This document shows positions 24,601 to 35,748 of a stretch of 64,000 bases of DNA, piece after piece. Origin of the DNA: Ridgeia piscesae. Its lineage: Eukaryota > Annelida > Polychaeta > Sabellida > Siboglinidae. The stretch's first letter is position 1. Every line of letters begins with the position of its first letter. The position numbers and the translations under genes are program-made. Location of the stretch: the NCBI GenBank assembly GCA_025642075.2, contig JAODUO010001674.1, positions 7,501-71,500 of the forward strand. The letters run 5' to 3'. Below the pieces are notes generated by a model. The model was given only the letters and a program-made list of their open reading frames with translations, was not told the origin of the DNA and ran no database searches.

Positions 24601-27600
24601 GCTGTGTTTCTTGTCATATCATTCGGTTAACCTTAGAAGATACCAGTAAGGTGGTTATGGTGAAGAGACTAGGCAGTGACTATGATTCACCAAAACACAT
24701 TTCATTCATAATTACAAATTAGTCCAAAAGACGTCAGGGCCTCTTGGCCCTCTTTTGGCCCACTCTTTCCCATTACCAGTGAGACCGTAAAATTATGAAT
24801 ATTTTGCAGGTGCAAATTAAAAATTATGGTCACCGTTTGGATTGATTAAATATAATTTGTCAGGCACTGTACATTCAGTATATCTATTTTAGTATAAAGC
24901 ACAATAGTAAATAGGAATGTAGAGTGGACATAAACATATGTTTTGTTTATGTAGCCAGGAAGTATGGTGGGACTGGACGCAGAGTGGAGACCAGGGTTCG
25001 GTCAAACCACCCCCACAAGGTAGTTGAGTTCATCATCACTTATAAACTTTCTCAGCTCAGTAGAGATCTCTTTTCTTAGAGCTAAGACCCCCCGACTTAA
25101 ACTGGGACATTTTAGAAGGGACGTGAAAACCTTTCTCTTTAATCTGTTTTTCTTAGTAACTTCTTACTTATTAACATACACATGATTACCGGGGGTATAT
25201 CTAGTGTGTGTAGGACTGACATGGTGTGTCTGTATTATGTTATCTTTATTATATCTTATATAAACAGTAATATTATATTTATTTATATCTCTATTTTTTG
25301 TTAAATTTTTATGTCCTAAATGGGGATGACATATTAGATAAATTTGATTGAATGTCAGATCTGTTTTCTCTCCCAGGATGGCATTGCTACAACTGGCCAC
25401 TAGGCAACGAGTTTACCTGCTGGACATGCTCACACTGACCACCGTCCTATCTGACCATGACTGGAATGCACTAGCTGAGCAATTGTTTGCCAACGAAAAC
25501 GTCCTTAAAATTGGTGGGTGCAAAACTGTCTCACTGTATATGTGTATTCCTTGGGCAAAAATATCAGCATGAAACATGTGTTTGCTTAATTTCATAAGAC
25601 ATGACATAGCATTAATGTGTGCATAGAGAGGACGTGTTATGATAAACACATTTACTGGTGTGCCGAAATATGAACTTGTAGTGAATTGCAAAATAGTTTG
25701 GAACGGTAAATGTGAGATCTATATATAAAAAAAAAATTCGGATTGATTAAAAGATGAAGTCAATAGTGAGCATAATTAGGAAAGGTTGTAATATTTTGTC
25801 AACTGTCAGCAACTCGTTCATTTGTATTTTTTTGCTGCAGACAACAGGTTATTATTTTAGGTCAGTGGTACTGTGTCATCATTCAGCTCGCACCATCAAA
25901 CACGGCGTGTTGGTTCTTAATTTATTTTTTGAGTTTTACTCAGTTCAGGATGCGACATTGTGTAGCATTTTAGCATAATTCACTTTGAAGTTGGCTGTCA
26001 ATCTTTATAAGTTTTATAAACCGCACATAGACCGCACAACCAGCATATTGGCTTCTCTTGGTTCGTTTGGTGTGCTGATGGTGGAATATGCTCTAAAACG
26101 GATCACAACTACCGCATTATAAGACTAGGATAAATAGTGACTGTGCACAACTGCACCAGGAGAACATCTGCATGTTGCCACATGTGACCTGGCTGCTGTG
26201 TGTGTCTGCAGGCTACAGCATCAGTGGAGACATCCAGGTGCTGATGAAGACGTACCCGTGCATGGAGGAAGCACTAAAGATGACCAAGTGCATGGTCGAT
26301 GTGCAGAAGATCTATGGACAGGTAATTCTGGCATTCACCCAAAAGTCATTGTCAGCTGAGACTGGCTTCCATGCTTGTGCTCAAATTTACTTTGTATTCC
26401 TTCGTTTGTCACTGATCCCATTTCCCTGTCTTTCCCACTGTCCATCCCAACTCCCTTGTCTATCCTTGTCTGCTTTGAATCCAGTCAACTCACATTCACG
26501 CCATCCTCCCCATATCAAACTGTTTCTTCCTCTCCCATGTTCAGTTACCTTTAATTCACTTTTTTTCATGACTGACTTTTTTATTCCCAACCAATTTACC
26601 AAAATCTTAAATTGTATGTACTCATTAGTTAAATGGTCAGTGGTAATTTTGAGTCTGAATTGTAATAAAATAAAACATGTTTTATTTTAATATCACATCA
26701 GTCACTTGTATATAACTGACTTGGCCACAAAATCATGTTTTGATTTCATTGTTTGTGTGTAATGGATAGTTTTACCCAAGACAATCATAATGTTTTAAGG
26801 GATCGGCATAATTCATTACCCATTATCCCTTCATTCATTCCATATTCAAAGAAAAGACAACAAGTTTTGAGAATTTAAAATTAAGCTGGTAAATAATACA
26901 TGTTCATATGTATTTATTAATGCACATAAAATTTATCTGACGAAATTTGACCCCTCTTTCTTTCTCCTTCTGGGACTCGAAACTCATAGCTGCCTGATCA
27001 GCGAGGTATACACAGTGACCACATCAACTTTGTAGATTATGAAAGTGAAACCGGATGTCTTCAGCAGCAGCGCTAGTCATGACGATGGCAGTGTTGTCGA
27101 TAACGCAACGACTGCTGCAGTGGCGACACCTGGCAAGGGTCTGAGTGAACTAGTGCGGCTGTGTGTGGGGCGACCCCTGGATAAGCAGCAGCAGTTGTCT
27201 GACTGGGAGCGACGACCACTCCGACTGAACCAGATTGTCTATGCAGGTAATCTGTTTCACTGCTCTCGTTCTAGTTGTGTACCAGCCTTGGCAACTGACT
27301 AGTCGATATATGTCGTGGTTACAACATTGTGATCTTATTAGGTCTCACTCAACACACCTCATAAGTTGCGAGCTGTATCCTTCCAATAGTAACCCTAGAA
27401 ATTGCTCCATTTGGTCTGAATGACCTGGATGTACAGTTGCATATCCACACACTTGAGTGCAGATCATGCTGAGGTCTCGCTTAACTGACTGTCGCTTGGC
27501 TACGTAACTTCACCAAGAAGACAGTCTGGTGGCTTTACCAGCATTTGAATGTTATCCGTGTGGGGCTAAATAATGCTGCCACCTCATGGATACTGGTTAA

Positions 27601-30600
27601 TTATGTCGTAATTCCTATTTTATAAACAATTGCAATTTTTTATTTATTTTTGTGTTAATATACGTTTAATTTTGAATAGTTTTTATAATGCAGCATTATC
27701 TGATTAAGGTATCCTTATTTAATTTGTTATTACAAAATCGGCCTGAGAACCAACGAGCGTCTCTACCCTAATCTGGGTTCAGACCACCCTGTTGGTCACA
27801 TTGGCAGGCAGAGTTGAGGGGCTGATAAGTGCCTCCACCTCACGGAGTCTGGTTAATCGAGGTAATGTCAAGAGTACCCGGGTTCAAATCCTGTGCTGTC
27901 ATTTTCAACCTAGGTCAAGTCATTCACTCTACGTTGCTTCAGTTCACTCCATGTTGTGATTGAGCACCTGGTTGTAGACACTGGTGGATATTCGTATACA
28001 AATAGGCAGTGTTCATTGATTGCCAGGTGGCTGAATGCTTCCCAGAGAAGTTGATGTGGTGTTTGATTGAACTGGTCTGCGAGGGAGTAAAGTGTCAACT
28101 GCAGGTTACTGCAGTATAAATAGACAGATTCTACACGATGTAGATGACTTGTAAGATGTACAGGCAGTCGAAAAGTCAGTCGTTGTCTTCTGTGTTCTCA
28201 GCTCTCGATGCCTACTGTTTGCTCGAAGTCTATGATGTGCTCAAACATAAGATCGAGACGTACGGCCTTGACATAGACCGTGCCTCTTCCGAAGACAGCA
28301 CGTTTGGTCAGAAGTCTTCTCGTAGCGGGAAGAGACACAAGAAAGCCGCAGAGAAAAAGATGAAACCTACTGAGATCGCTCACAGCATAGTTAGTACCTG
28401 AATATTTGTTGATAACATGTTTGTTTTAGCCAGCTCGCGGCAACTGATGTTGTATTTTATTATCTCCTTCAGTTGTCAGTAGCACAATTGATTAATGAGT
28501 ATTCACTGTCTAAGGAATATCCTGAATTCCATCTGAAGCTATGTTTATTATTTAACTGAATGAAAATGTATAGAGTATATATACATGTATGTGTATGTAA
28601 GTGTATATATGTGTGTGTTTGATATAATGTATATTAATTATAATGTATTATGTACACTGAATACAACTGGTGCCTGGTGTTAGAAAGTTTCAAAGTTGAC
28701 ACTAACTGTACTTGCGTCCCCCAGGTGGCAGCACTAGAACCAAGAGCCGACCAACCCACCTTGGCTCCGGCTGACCTACTTGTTGTCGTTGACAGCATGC
28801 TCCAGGGGTTGGGGCGTCAGCTGCGGTGCTGTGGGGTGGACACAGTGATTCTGAACAACACAGACTGCCACGATAGGGCAGGGGAGGTGAGTGATGGATG
28901 GATGGATGGGTGGGTGGATGGGTGGGTGGGTGGGTGGGTGGGTGGGTGGGTGGGTGGGTGGGTGGGTGGGTGGATGGATGGATGGATGGATGGATGGATG
29001 GATGGATGGATGGATGGATGGATGGATGGATGGATGGATGGATGGATGGATGGATGGATGGATGGATGGATGGATGGATGGATGGATGGATGGATGGATG
29101 GATGGATGGATGGATGGATGGATGGATGGATGGATGTTATTAAAATAATTTGTTGTGGCTGGGTCTGTGACACTTGGTGTGTGTATAAATAAACATGTCA
29201 AAGAATACATGAACACATCTGCCACTCTTGTAGCCCTGGCCGTTGATTGTGGCCGTTGGTCTCATTAGCAGGGTGGCTGCTATTGGGGGTGATTTGTATT
29301 AGACAATGCAAATGCAATAGAAATATGGTCGCATAATCCAGGTGGCTGTCAGTGAGATGGGGGGGGGCGTTAAGAGGGGGACTGCCCTGTACATTTTTCC
29401 CAGTTGAGTGAGTAGGGAAAACTAGGAATCTGTGATGTCATGTTTTGTGTCACAGTTGTGTGATCCATGTGATTTATATTCTCAATAAACAACTAGCGTA
29501 ATGTCAATGACATAAGTGATTACGTTAATTTTTAGCTTTGATTAACTCTGATGCATAGATTAACATTTTCCCTTGATGGTGACGATGATGTTGCAGATCG
29601 CTCGAGCGGAAGGACGAGTCATTCTGACATCAGGTGTGCCATACCAAACTGTGAGTGCCATTATTGAGGTGTCATCCCATAACATTGCAAAGCCCGGGTA
29701 GCCTGCTTTGCCTCGTCTTGTTTCAAACCAATTATTCTCCATGTGATTTGCATGGGCAAATTTTTTCCAGTAATTTCCCGGCATCGAAATATAAAAATTT
29801 TAGGCAAAATATAAAATATTGTCTTGTGTGAGTTCATAAAAAAAATTCATGCTGCCCATAACCATATCTAAACAACACTACTTAAATGCCATGTAAAACA
29901 ACATCTAAAACAAAATGGTGACGTTCACATTTGCCTTTTTGCCAACTAGGCTCTCTGAAGAGAGCATTGGGATTTTCATGGCCTTTTTGGTTATTTACTA
30001 TGAATGAACGAATACAAGTTTATTCTACAACAACAAGATAATAATATTGCTTAATATCACATATCATGGGAAAGATCATAAATGCAATACAACTTCATGG
30101 TTGGTGAGTTGCTGCTGCTGTTGGAGGGACATAGCAGAAGTCATGTGACTTGTAACGTGCCCTTTTCGAACTGAAACACGTAGTAACTGTAGTAAGATTT
30201 ACAAGATAGCATACAAAGTAACGATGCTGCAGTAATTCAATTTATAATATTGTTAACTCTGTTTTGTTACTGCATCTGTATGCTTCACAACACTCTAGTA
30301 AGACACCACAGTAATTACAAATACATGTGTTTATTTTATTTTTTTTGCAGCTGAAGTCCCAGGTTCCTGAAGGTCATTGCCTTAATGTAAGAACGGGCAA
30401 GGCACAGGAGCAGGTTCTCGACATACTGCAACACTTCAATGTCAAGGTCACCCACAACGACATACTCAGTCGCTGCCAGGTAATGTTTCGTACTCGTCAT
30501 GTGTGACATTTTTCACCAGTCATGCTATTAGTCTCACATCACTTTAAGGGTCACCTTGGTAATACAGTCAATTAATTGAGTTCTGAGTTCTATATACACT

Positions 30601-30959
30601 GCGAAGCGGTGGTCACACGGTAGAACGCCAGACGCAGTCGAAGGGGTGGTAGTTCGATCCTAGATGCCGCCATTTCGAAACTTAGGCAATTTCGTTCACC
30701 TCACATTTGCCTGTGTCTTTCGGAAGAGAGACAAAAAGGAGGTGATCCCTTTTATCTGGCCAAGGGAAGTAAAAGATCCCACACAGGGGGTAAATGTGTA
30801 ACCTGTAGCGGACTCACTAATTCTACCAAAGGGAACCTCTTACAACCAAACTCTACATTACTTTAGCCACAAACATGTGGCTAACATAGAGAGATGAGCA
30901 AACCATAAGAAGAAGGAAAGAGAATGAGTCTGATCAAATACAGTGATAATAATATATGT

Positions 30960-30996
<37 letters not shown>

Positions 30997-31093
30997 GTAT
31001 ATATATATATATGTACAGTGTATATAATACACTGTATGTATGTGTGTATATTTATATATATATATATATATAATTATATATATTTTATATACA

Positions 31094-31143
<50 letters not shown>

Positions 31144-31369
31144 CATGTATATATAGTACAGTCATGTCTCATTGATCTCATCTTCAATAATCCAGGTTTT
31201 GTGTGACAATCATCCGGAATGCCATGTATAATAAGGTGTCTTGCTAATTCGCATGTTTCGTCTATCCAGCCAAAACAAAAACCTTGGGAGCCAAAGTGTG
31301 CGGATAAATGAGGCATGACTGTATGTATATATGTATGTATATATATATATATAGACAGTATATTTTATT

Positions 31370-31425
<56 letters not shown>

Positions 31426-33491
31426 ATATATAAAAAGTGTTTCGTATGTCTATAAATGGCAGTGGGAGCCTCCAGTAGCTGTGACCTGTGCTGTGTGTTT
31501 CAGCTGTGCAACTGTGCCAAGTATCTGCGAGTGTCTGGTCAAGAGATGCAGGAGGCGTGGACCAAGAGACGGACAGAGTGGCCCGAGGCCTTCACTTATG
31601 CCACCGGCTCTACCAGTGACGGGGCCAAACACAGCAGCATACGTATGTGTGTCTTTCTTCTCTGGCTTTTCCCTCTCATGTGGGATCCCTCGTCTGGCTG
31701 TTGATTTTCTTCCTCCATGTCGCCCTGTTTATCTGCGTTGAGCCACATGTCTTGTTCACAAGCATCTTTCAACGTGATCTTTGGTCCTTTCTTTCTTGTT
31801 CCTGGTATGTCTGTCAGCAGTAGTCTGTTCACTATGTGTTCTTGTCCCTTCTCGTCACATCCACACACTGATCTTAGCCACACATCCATCTCAACACCCT
31901 CATCTCATTCGTCTCTGTCCTTGCTTTGTTACGCCACACATCCATCTCAACACCCTCATCTCATTCGTCTCTGTCCTTGCTTTGTTACGCCACACATCCA
32001 TCTCAACACCCTCATCTCATTCGTCTCTGTCCTTGCTTTGTTACGCCACACATCCATCTCAACACCCTCATCTCATTCGTCTCTGTCCTTGCTTTGTTAC
32101 GCCACACATCCATCTCAACACCCTCATCTCATTCGTCTCTGTCCTTGCTTTGTTACTCCACACATCCATCTCAACATCCTCATGTCATTCGTCTCTGTCC
32201 TTGCTTCTTGTCCTTTTGTTGTTGTCCAGGTCCAGTTCCGTACAGCATTGCTGGTCTCACTACTGTATGTATGTATATCTGTATACTAATACACTCGCTT
32301 GGGATTGCTTTAAGTGCATCTACTCCCAGGCGCATAGGTCCATTCGCCTCTGTTCACGGCTGTGGACAATGTGTCTGATCTAATTGTAGTCTTGCTTAAC
32401 CAACTCTCGCTCGGCTGCATAACATCGCCAAGAAGGCTGTCTGGTCACCTTGCTGGCTTTTGAATGTTATCCACGTGAAGGGCTAAACAGTGCAGCCACC
32501 TCGCCGAGCTTGGGTAATAGAGGCTAATCCTGCCATAATACCTGCTTCGTAAAGAACTGAAAATGTGTATTTCTGTTTCTTTTTGTGTGAATAGAAGTTC
32601 ACTGTTGAATACTTTGCATAGCCTGTGTAATCGAGGCTAATCTAACTGCAGTGTAATTTGGGGAAAAAATTGAAATGATTTAAATGTTTTTGATATTTGA
32701 GCTTTTCTAAAGGGACTTTCTCCTCGGTGAGAGAATTGAGTGGTGGCAGTGAAATGGCGTACACCTGTAACATTCAGTTCTCTGTCTATGGAAAGTGTGT
32801 GAGTGGCAAAACATATGCTAACAAATGTTTAAAGATAAAAATGCCCACTAGGTGATTTTAATATAACTGCTGCCCTTGGTTTGTATGTCATAATTTAGCT
32901 TAAAATGGAGGTTTTGTGACTGTTCTGCACAAATGTATGCAGTTTTGGCAGGGTTATTTCTAAGCTGGAAAAAGCAAGGAATTTTGTAGTTACTCAAGAG
33001 CATACGAACTCTGCATGAACGTATTAGGAATAATGTCACCCGCAGATCCAAGGGGTGACCAGGGTCATGCCCCCTAGGTCTTTGAACAATTAAATTTTTC
33101 CTATATGTTTTTGCCACCCTCCCACCCACCCTCGCCATGATCTCTCTATCCACCCTTGGTTGCTTGTTGTGAAAATTTTCCAACTGTTATTCATTGATGT
33201 GTTTCAGCCTGTGAACTCAGCCGTGCTGTCATGCTGGACACTGACCGTCCGACTGACCACGTCGACATGGCAACGCTGACCGTCGGCGACGGCGTGCCAC
33301 TACAACTGGACCCCGTGCCTGGGGGAATCTTCGACAAAGTGAAGTTGTTCTACGTGTGTGGCCGCTGTGGCAAGATCTACTGGGACGGTGTACACTACGG
33401 CCGTGTGTGTGAACGCTTCGCTGACATTCTCGGTGACGAAGACTCGTCCAGTCCACAGAGGACTGGTGCAGACACAGAGCGTGTCAACTGA
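15142..33491 (+). CDS. EXD3: EXD3 / Mut-7-like 3'-5' exonuclease, 20 coding exons
   Basis: Coding exons are 15142-15657, 16099-16264, 16784-17025, 17302-17355, 17931-18070, 19457-19554, 20363-20436, 20966-21004, 21493 or 21500-21654, 24226-24373, 24955-25019, 25377-25513, 26212-26321, 27036-27246, 28202-28389, 28725-28886, 29597-29650, 30351-30479, 31504-31642 and 33208-33491. With the 21500 acceptor the frame is intact at 1036 aa. The family includes C. elegans MUT-7 (RNA silencing, transposon control) and Drosophila Nibbler (3' trimming of miRNAs and piRNAs). The middle has family blocks such as [48 protein letters not shown] and [18 protein letters not shown]. Then come the exonuclease and Mut7-C domains, listed separately. 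The protein is longer than vertebrate EXD3 mainly at the N-terminus. Confidence 0.95.
17800..17832. repeat. (CA)n microsatellite
   Basis: Short CA run in an EXD3 intron. Confidence 0.9.
18071..19456. other. EXD3 intron 5, no other gene seen
   Basis: Non-coding AT-rich sequence. A 14-bp inverted repeat (ACCCGTCCACCCAT at about 19166 and ATGGGTGGACGGGT at about 19219) lies within it. The minus-strand ORF at 18685-19002 shows no recognisable motif. Confidence 0.55.
19841..19965 (+). repeat. 15-bp minisatellite
   Basis: Eight copies of a 15-bp unit, GGGTGGTCA(A/C)TGCCA, in an EXD3 intron. All six frames are open across it, so the short ORFs here are repeat artefacts. Confidence 0.95.
21493..21654 (+). 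CDS. EXD3: EXD3 exon 9 with apparent +1 frameshift
   Basis: From the natural-looking acceptor at 21491-21492, phase 0 gives [13 protein letters not shown], which resembles the human STVGQSRWLQERL segment. The family sequence then continues as [16 protein letters not shown], but one frame over. CTCGGTGG at about 21528-21535 contains one base too many. Frame 1 hits a stop within the exon. A second acceptor (GCGCAG, exon from 21500) restores the downstream frame but replaces the conserved helix with [11 protein letters not shown]. This may be an assembly error, a real allele or a compensating splice site. Confidence 0.75.
21698..22490 (+). repeat. 57-bp minisatellite in EXD3 intron 9
   Basis: About fourteen copies of a unit of about 57 bp containing ACATCAATATTGTAATGAG and ACAATTGTAAAGATC. 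It starts about 40 bp after the exon 9 donor. Because 57 is divisible by three, one frame reads a 19-residue peptide repeatedly (21964-22356). That is a by-product, not a gene. Confidence 0.95.
22758..23783 (+). repeat. 34-bp minisatellite with higher-order structure
   Basis: Around thirty copies of a 34-bp unit built on ACAAGTCAACATGATTGTG and TAGTGGTCCTACCAG. In about 23000-23540 four variants recur in order: ATTGTGTAG, ATTGTGCAG, ATAAG + ATTGTGCAG, GGGTGTGTAG. This gives a repeating block of about 136 bp. Confidence 0.93.
24226..28389 (+). CDS. EXD3: EXD3 exons 10-15: DEDDy 3'-5' exonuclease domain
   Basis: Motif I is DAEW (Asp552, Glu554) in exon 24955-25019. Motif II is GYSISGD (Asp618) in exon 26212-26321. 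Motif III is YAALD (Tyr717, Asp721) across the junction 27246/28202. All four catalytic acidic residues and the Tyr of the DEDDy class are present, so the nuclease should be active. [18 protein letters not shown] before motif III is a Mut-7/WRN-like signature. The domain ends in a Lys-rich linker in exon 15. Confidence 0.93.
24635..24770 (+). repeat. Dispersed repeat, family A copy 2
   Basis: Matches 7410-7545 over several short blocks, for example AGAGACTAGGCAGTGACT and GACGTCAGGGCC. Confidence 0.6.
25061..25187 (+). mobile_element. Degenerate LINE 3'-end stub
   Basis: Reads [20 protein letters not shown] followed by a hydrophobic tail. This resembles the SFRxxLKTxLF ending of LINE ORF2 proteins. 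Only a short remnant in an EXD3 intron. Confidence 0.45.
27470..27740 (+). repeat. Dispersed repeat, family B copy 1
   Basis: Contains TCGCTTAACTGACTGTCGCT, GGCTACGTAACTTCACCAAG, a TGCTGCCACCTCA block, and TTTGAATAGTTTTTATAAT with GGTATCCTTATTTAATTTG. The same order recurs at 50950-51560 and in part at 32385-32660. Confidence 0.75.
27830..28110 (+). mobile_element. tRNA-derived SINE
   Basis: Has a B-box GGGTTCAAATCC, the GTGCTGTCATTTT junction, GGCTGAATGCTTCCCAGAGA and a GGAGTAAAGTGT 3' end shared with the other copies. It lies about 90 bp upstream of EXD3 exon 15. Confidence 0.75.
28725..33491 (+). CDS. EXD3: EXD3 exons 16-20: Mut7-C domain
   Basis: Starts with [20 protein letters not shown], a typical PIN-like Mut7-C opening. 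Then come [38 protein letters not shown] and the final [19 protein letters not shown]. The CQLCNC cysteines (895, 898, 900) and CGRC (993, 996) form a likely zinc ribbon. Mut7-C domains occur alone in prokaryotes and fused to the exonuclease in animal Mut-7/EXD3. The stop codon is TGA at 33489-33491. Confidence 0.93.
28894..29136 (+). repeat. GGTG/GGAT tetranucleotide array at a splice donor
   Basis: Begins six bases into the intron after EXD3 exon 16 (donor GTGAGTGATGG). A (GGTG)n block is followed by about 165 bp of pure (GGAT)n. The GGTG part is G-rich on the transcribed-sense strand. Confidence 0.97.
30595..30880 (+). mobile_element. Second SINE-like family
   Basis: A tRNA-like head with GCGGTGGTCACACGGTAGA (A-box region) and GTAGTTCGATCC (B-box) is followed by TCTTTCGGAAGAGAGAC and AAGTAAAAGATCCCACACAG. 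The body differs from the family at 27830. Confidence 0.6.
30965..31141. repeat. (TA)n microsatellite
   Basis: Interrupted TA tracts in the intron between EXD3 exons 18 and 19. A second block is at 31326-31419. Confidence 0.95.
31326..31419. repeat. (TA)n microsatellite, second block
   Basis: TA tract ending about 85 bp before EXD3 exon 19. Confidence 0.95.
31878..32206 (+). repeat. 56-bp pyrimidine-rich minisatellite
   Basis: Six copies of a 56-bp unit containing CCACACATCCATCTCAACAC and TTCGTCTCTGTCCTTGC, in the last EXD3 intron. 56 is not a multiple of three, so overlapping long ORFs appear in all three forward frames. They are artefacts. Confidence 0.95.
32385..32660 (+). repeat. Dispersed repeat, family B copy 2
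   Basis: Shares CTTGCTTAACCAACTCTCGC, AACATCGCCAAGAAGG, GGCTTTTGAATGTTATCC and GCAGCCACCTCGC with 27470 and 50950. Confidence 0.7.
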
Positions 33492-34426
33492 CGATTAAGT
33501 AGAAACAAACGTGGAGAGTTGGAAGGGTTGCAGGAAACCAGCAGCATCAATATTTAATATATGTATTTTTTTAATGGGAGGTCCTCCGTTTGTTTTTATT
33601 GCAAAACCATGTTATAAATTATGTTTTCTAAATACTGGTCGTCCACGTTTTCAGTTCATTTGTTTTTGTTTATGGTGTAAGCTGCATATGTTCTAACATT
33701 CTGACTGTCAAGATGTTTTGGTAAGGCGGAAATGACTTTAGTTCACCTGCCAATCTCCCAGTCTCTTCCCACGCCCAGCCCACCTCAGTCAACTCCCCAC
33801 CGACTTCCTGTTAACATTCCTTTACTCTATCCTCAATTCCTTCATTCTTCACGTACCGTTCTTTTCACTCCCATAATTCTTCTTACCCAGTTGTTTTCAC
33901 AAACCCGTACCTTCTGTTGTTTCTCTGTCAGTGGCGTCATCTCGAGGCCCCACATGTCTTGGTAATACACGAACACCTTCCCACAATATACGCTTGTCTC
34001 CTAACACCTTCAAATTTCCTCCTACATGCTACAGTTTGTTTATACAAACTACTTATTCCTGACACACCTATTTAGAACATTAAAACACGTTTTGCTGGTC
34101 GGTGGGTTTTGCAGTGAAACATGATTTATAATAAAAACGAACTGCTCTTTAGATAGGCGGTGATCAAAGTATATTTTGTAAAGATCTGATGGTGTACTTT
34201 GGCATAGGTACTTTTAATACGACAAAGCTTCATTGTACCATACCCTAGGGGTACTTCAGCCTGTGATAATATTGTAGACATATTTGTTAAAGGTGCATGT
34301 TTAGAGTATGAACTAGCAGTATTTGTAGAATGGATTTTTTATTAATGTTGCTACGAATTTAAGGAGAAAATTATGTAATGGAAGTTGTAATTAGTCATGT
34401 AATTAATTCTGTGCAGTGAAAATAAA
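33492..34426 (+). terminator. EXD3: EXD3 3' UTR and polyadenylation signal
   Basis: AT-rich sequence after the stop codon, with AATAAA at 34421-34426. Another AATAAA is near 34485. The transcript end is inferred. Confidence 0.5.
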
Positions 34427-34559
34427 ATTCAGTTTGACTCTTGAGTTGCGACCCATTTTGTATAAGACCCGTTCTGTAATATTAATAAACCCATTTTTTA
34501 AAAATAAAATCAAAGTCTATTGTGTTACAAAGACCATCATGGCAACACTCAGTGAATTT

Positions 34560-35090
34560 CCCGTCGTCATCATCACAGATCGGTAGAAATGTCAATTTTT
34601 AGACCATTGGCCGATCGGCGCATGCATGTCTTGACAGACGCAGATGTCAATGACAACAGCGACATATCTCTCACACTTGACGTCTTATTGTCGGAGCATC
34701 GCGGATGTCCGACAGAAGTTTCGTGTTGTTGTTCGGTCGGCTTCGCTGTCGACTTTGAGAAAGATCCAGTTTCGCTACGTGTACGTAGGGCCAGCAGTGT
34801 CAGTGTCGCTGAAGGCGAAAGACGCTTCAAGCGACGTTCACCGCCATCGGTGCCATGACGCGCCGTTGCCGTAGGTGATGACGAGGGACGATCAGAGATC
34901 GCGGGCCAGTGTTTCGGGAGACTATAGTGTTTCGGTTGCTATTCGCAAATCGCGTCTCTGTGACGTCAGGTCAATGATGTCCCTAGAAACATGCAGTATT
35001 GAACACTTAGCCGAACAAATAAGGCGTGTAAGTCTCGCGCGCGAAAACGAGGCTGGGGGCAGGAAGTCCGTTATTCTCCATGTTAACACA
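34560..35090. other. CpG-richer stretch with overlapping short ORFs
   Basis: CpG frequency rises here compared with the flanks, and short ORFs are open in several frames on both strands. None has a motif I recognise. It could be an unmethylated regulatory island or an old exon. Confidence 0.35.
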
Positions 35091-35664
35091 TAGCTCATAG
35101 GACTTTGTTTTGTTTTGGTTGTAATAATCGAACTGTTCCCAAATAGCGTATTTCAGTTATATTGTCCGAAGGATTATTACAAGCAGAAGCAATGGAACAC
35201 TTTGCCGGTGACAATGATCACGGAAATCATGAATTTTAATCGATTATTATGGTGGCTGCAATGGCATTAGCGGCAAGTAGTGAAGTACTTGTGTTGTGTT
35301 TGGCGATCTTGACTAATACTGAAGTGTCATTTTTTTCGCGCAGTACAACCTGTTTGGGGCAAACGTAAGCATGTATTATGATTATGTGCATTTAGACAAC
35401 TTGTCGGATATAAGTACTTATCGAAACCACAACGTACAGCTATGTAAAATGCAAATCCCATAAAAGACATATATTGACATAGGCATAAAATCGTGTATAT
35501 TATCAGCACAACGCAAATCGCTATATGTCTATGATAATGTGGTAAACTCAATATTAAATCGGACATTTAAGATAAGAAATGTATAACCTGATTTTCCTAG
35601 TATGCATTAGTCGGAAGCTACAACTGTCATCTATCGTTAGAATATTATTGTTCTTGTGTCCAGA
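35091..35664. other. Intergenic, nothing recognised
   Basis: AT-rich sequence with no supported exon or repeat. Confidence 0.5.
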
Positions 35665-35665
35665 G

Positions 35666-35748
<83 letters not shown>
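35665..35748. repeat. (GTGC)n microsatellite
   Basis: About 21 perfect GTGC units. Similar runs are at 38128-38160 and 46408-46462. Confidence 0.97.

Noticed and set aside
24959..25019. EXD3 exon 11 starting at 24959 (acceptor CCAG)
   Set aside because: That frame reads EVWWDWTQ; the acceptor at 24953-24954 gives [11 protein letters not shown] with the exonuclease motif I, so it was preferred.
28650..29225. Long ORFs on both strands (WMDG and HPSI repeats)
   Set aside because: Only the first part on the plus strand is EXD3 exon 16; the rest is translation of the GGTG/GGAT array in the intron.
31717..32383. Three overlapping ORFs of 150-200 codons
   Set aside because: A 56-bp repeat keeps all frames open; the region is an intron between EXD3 exons 19 and 20.
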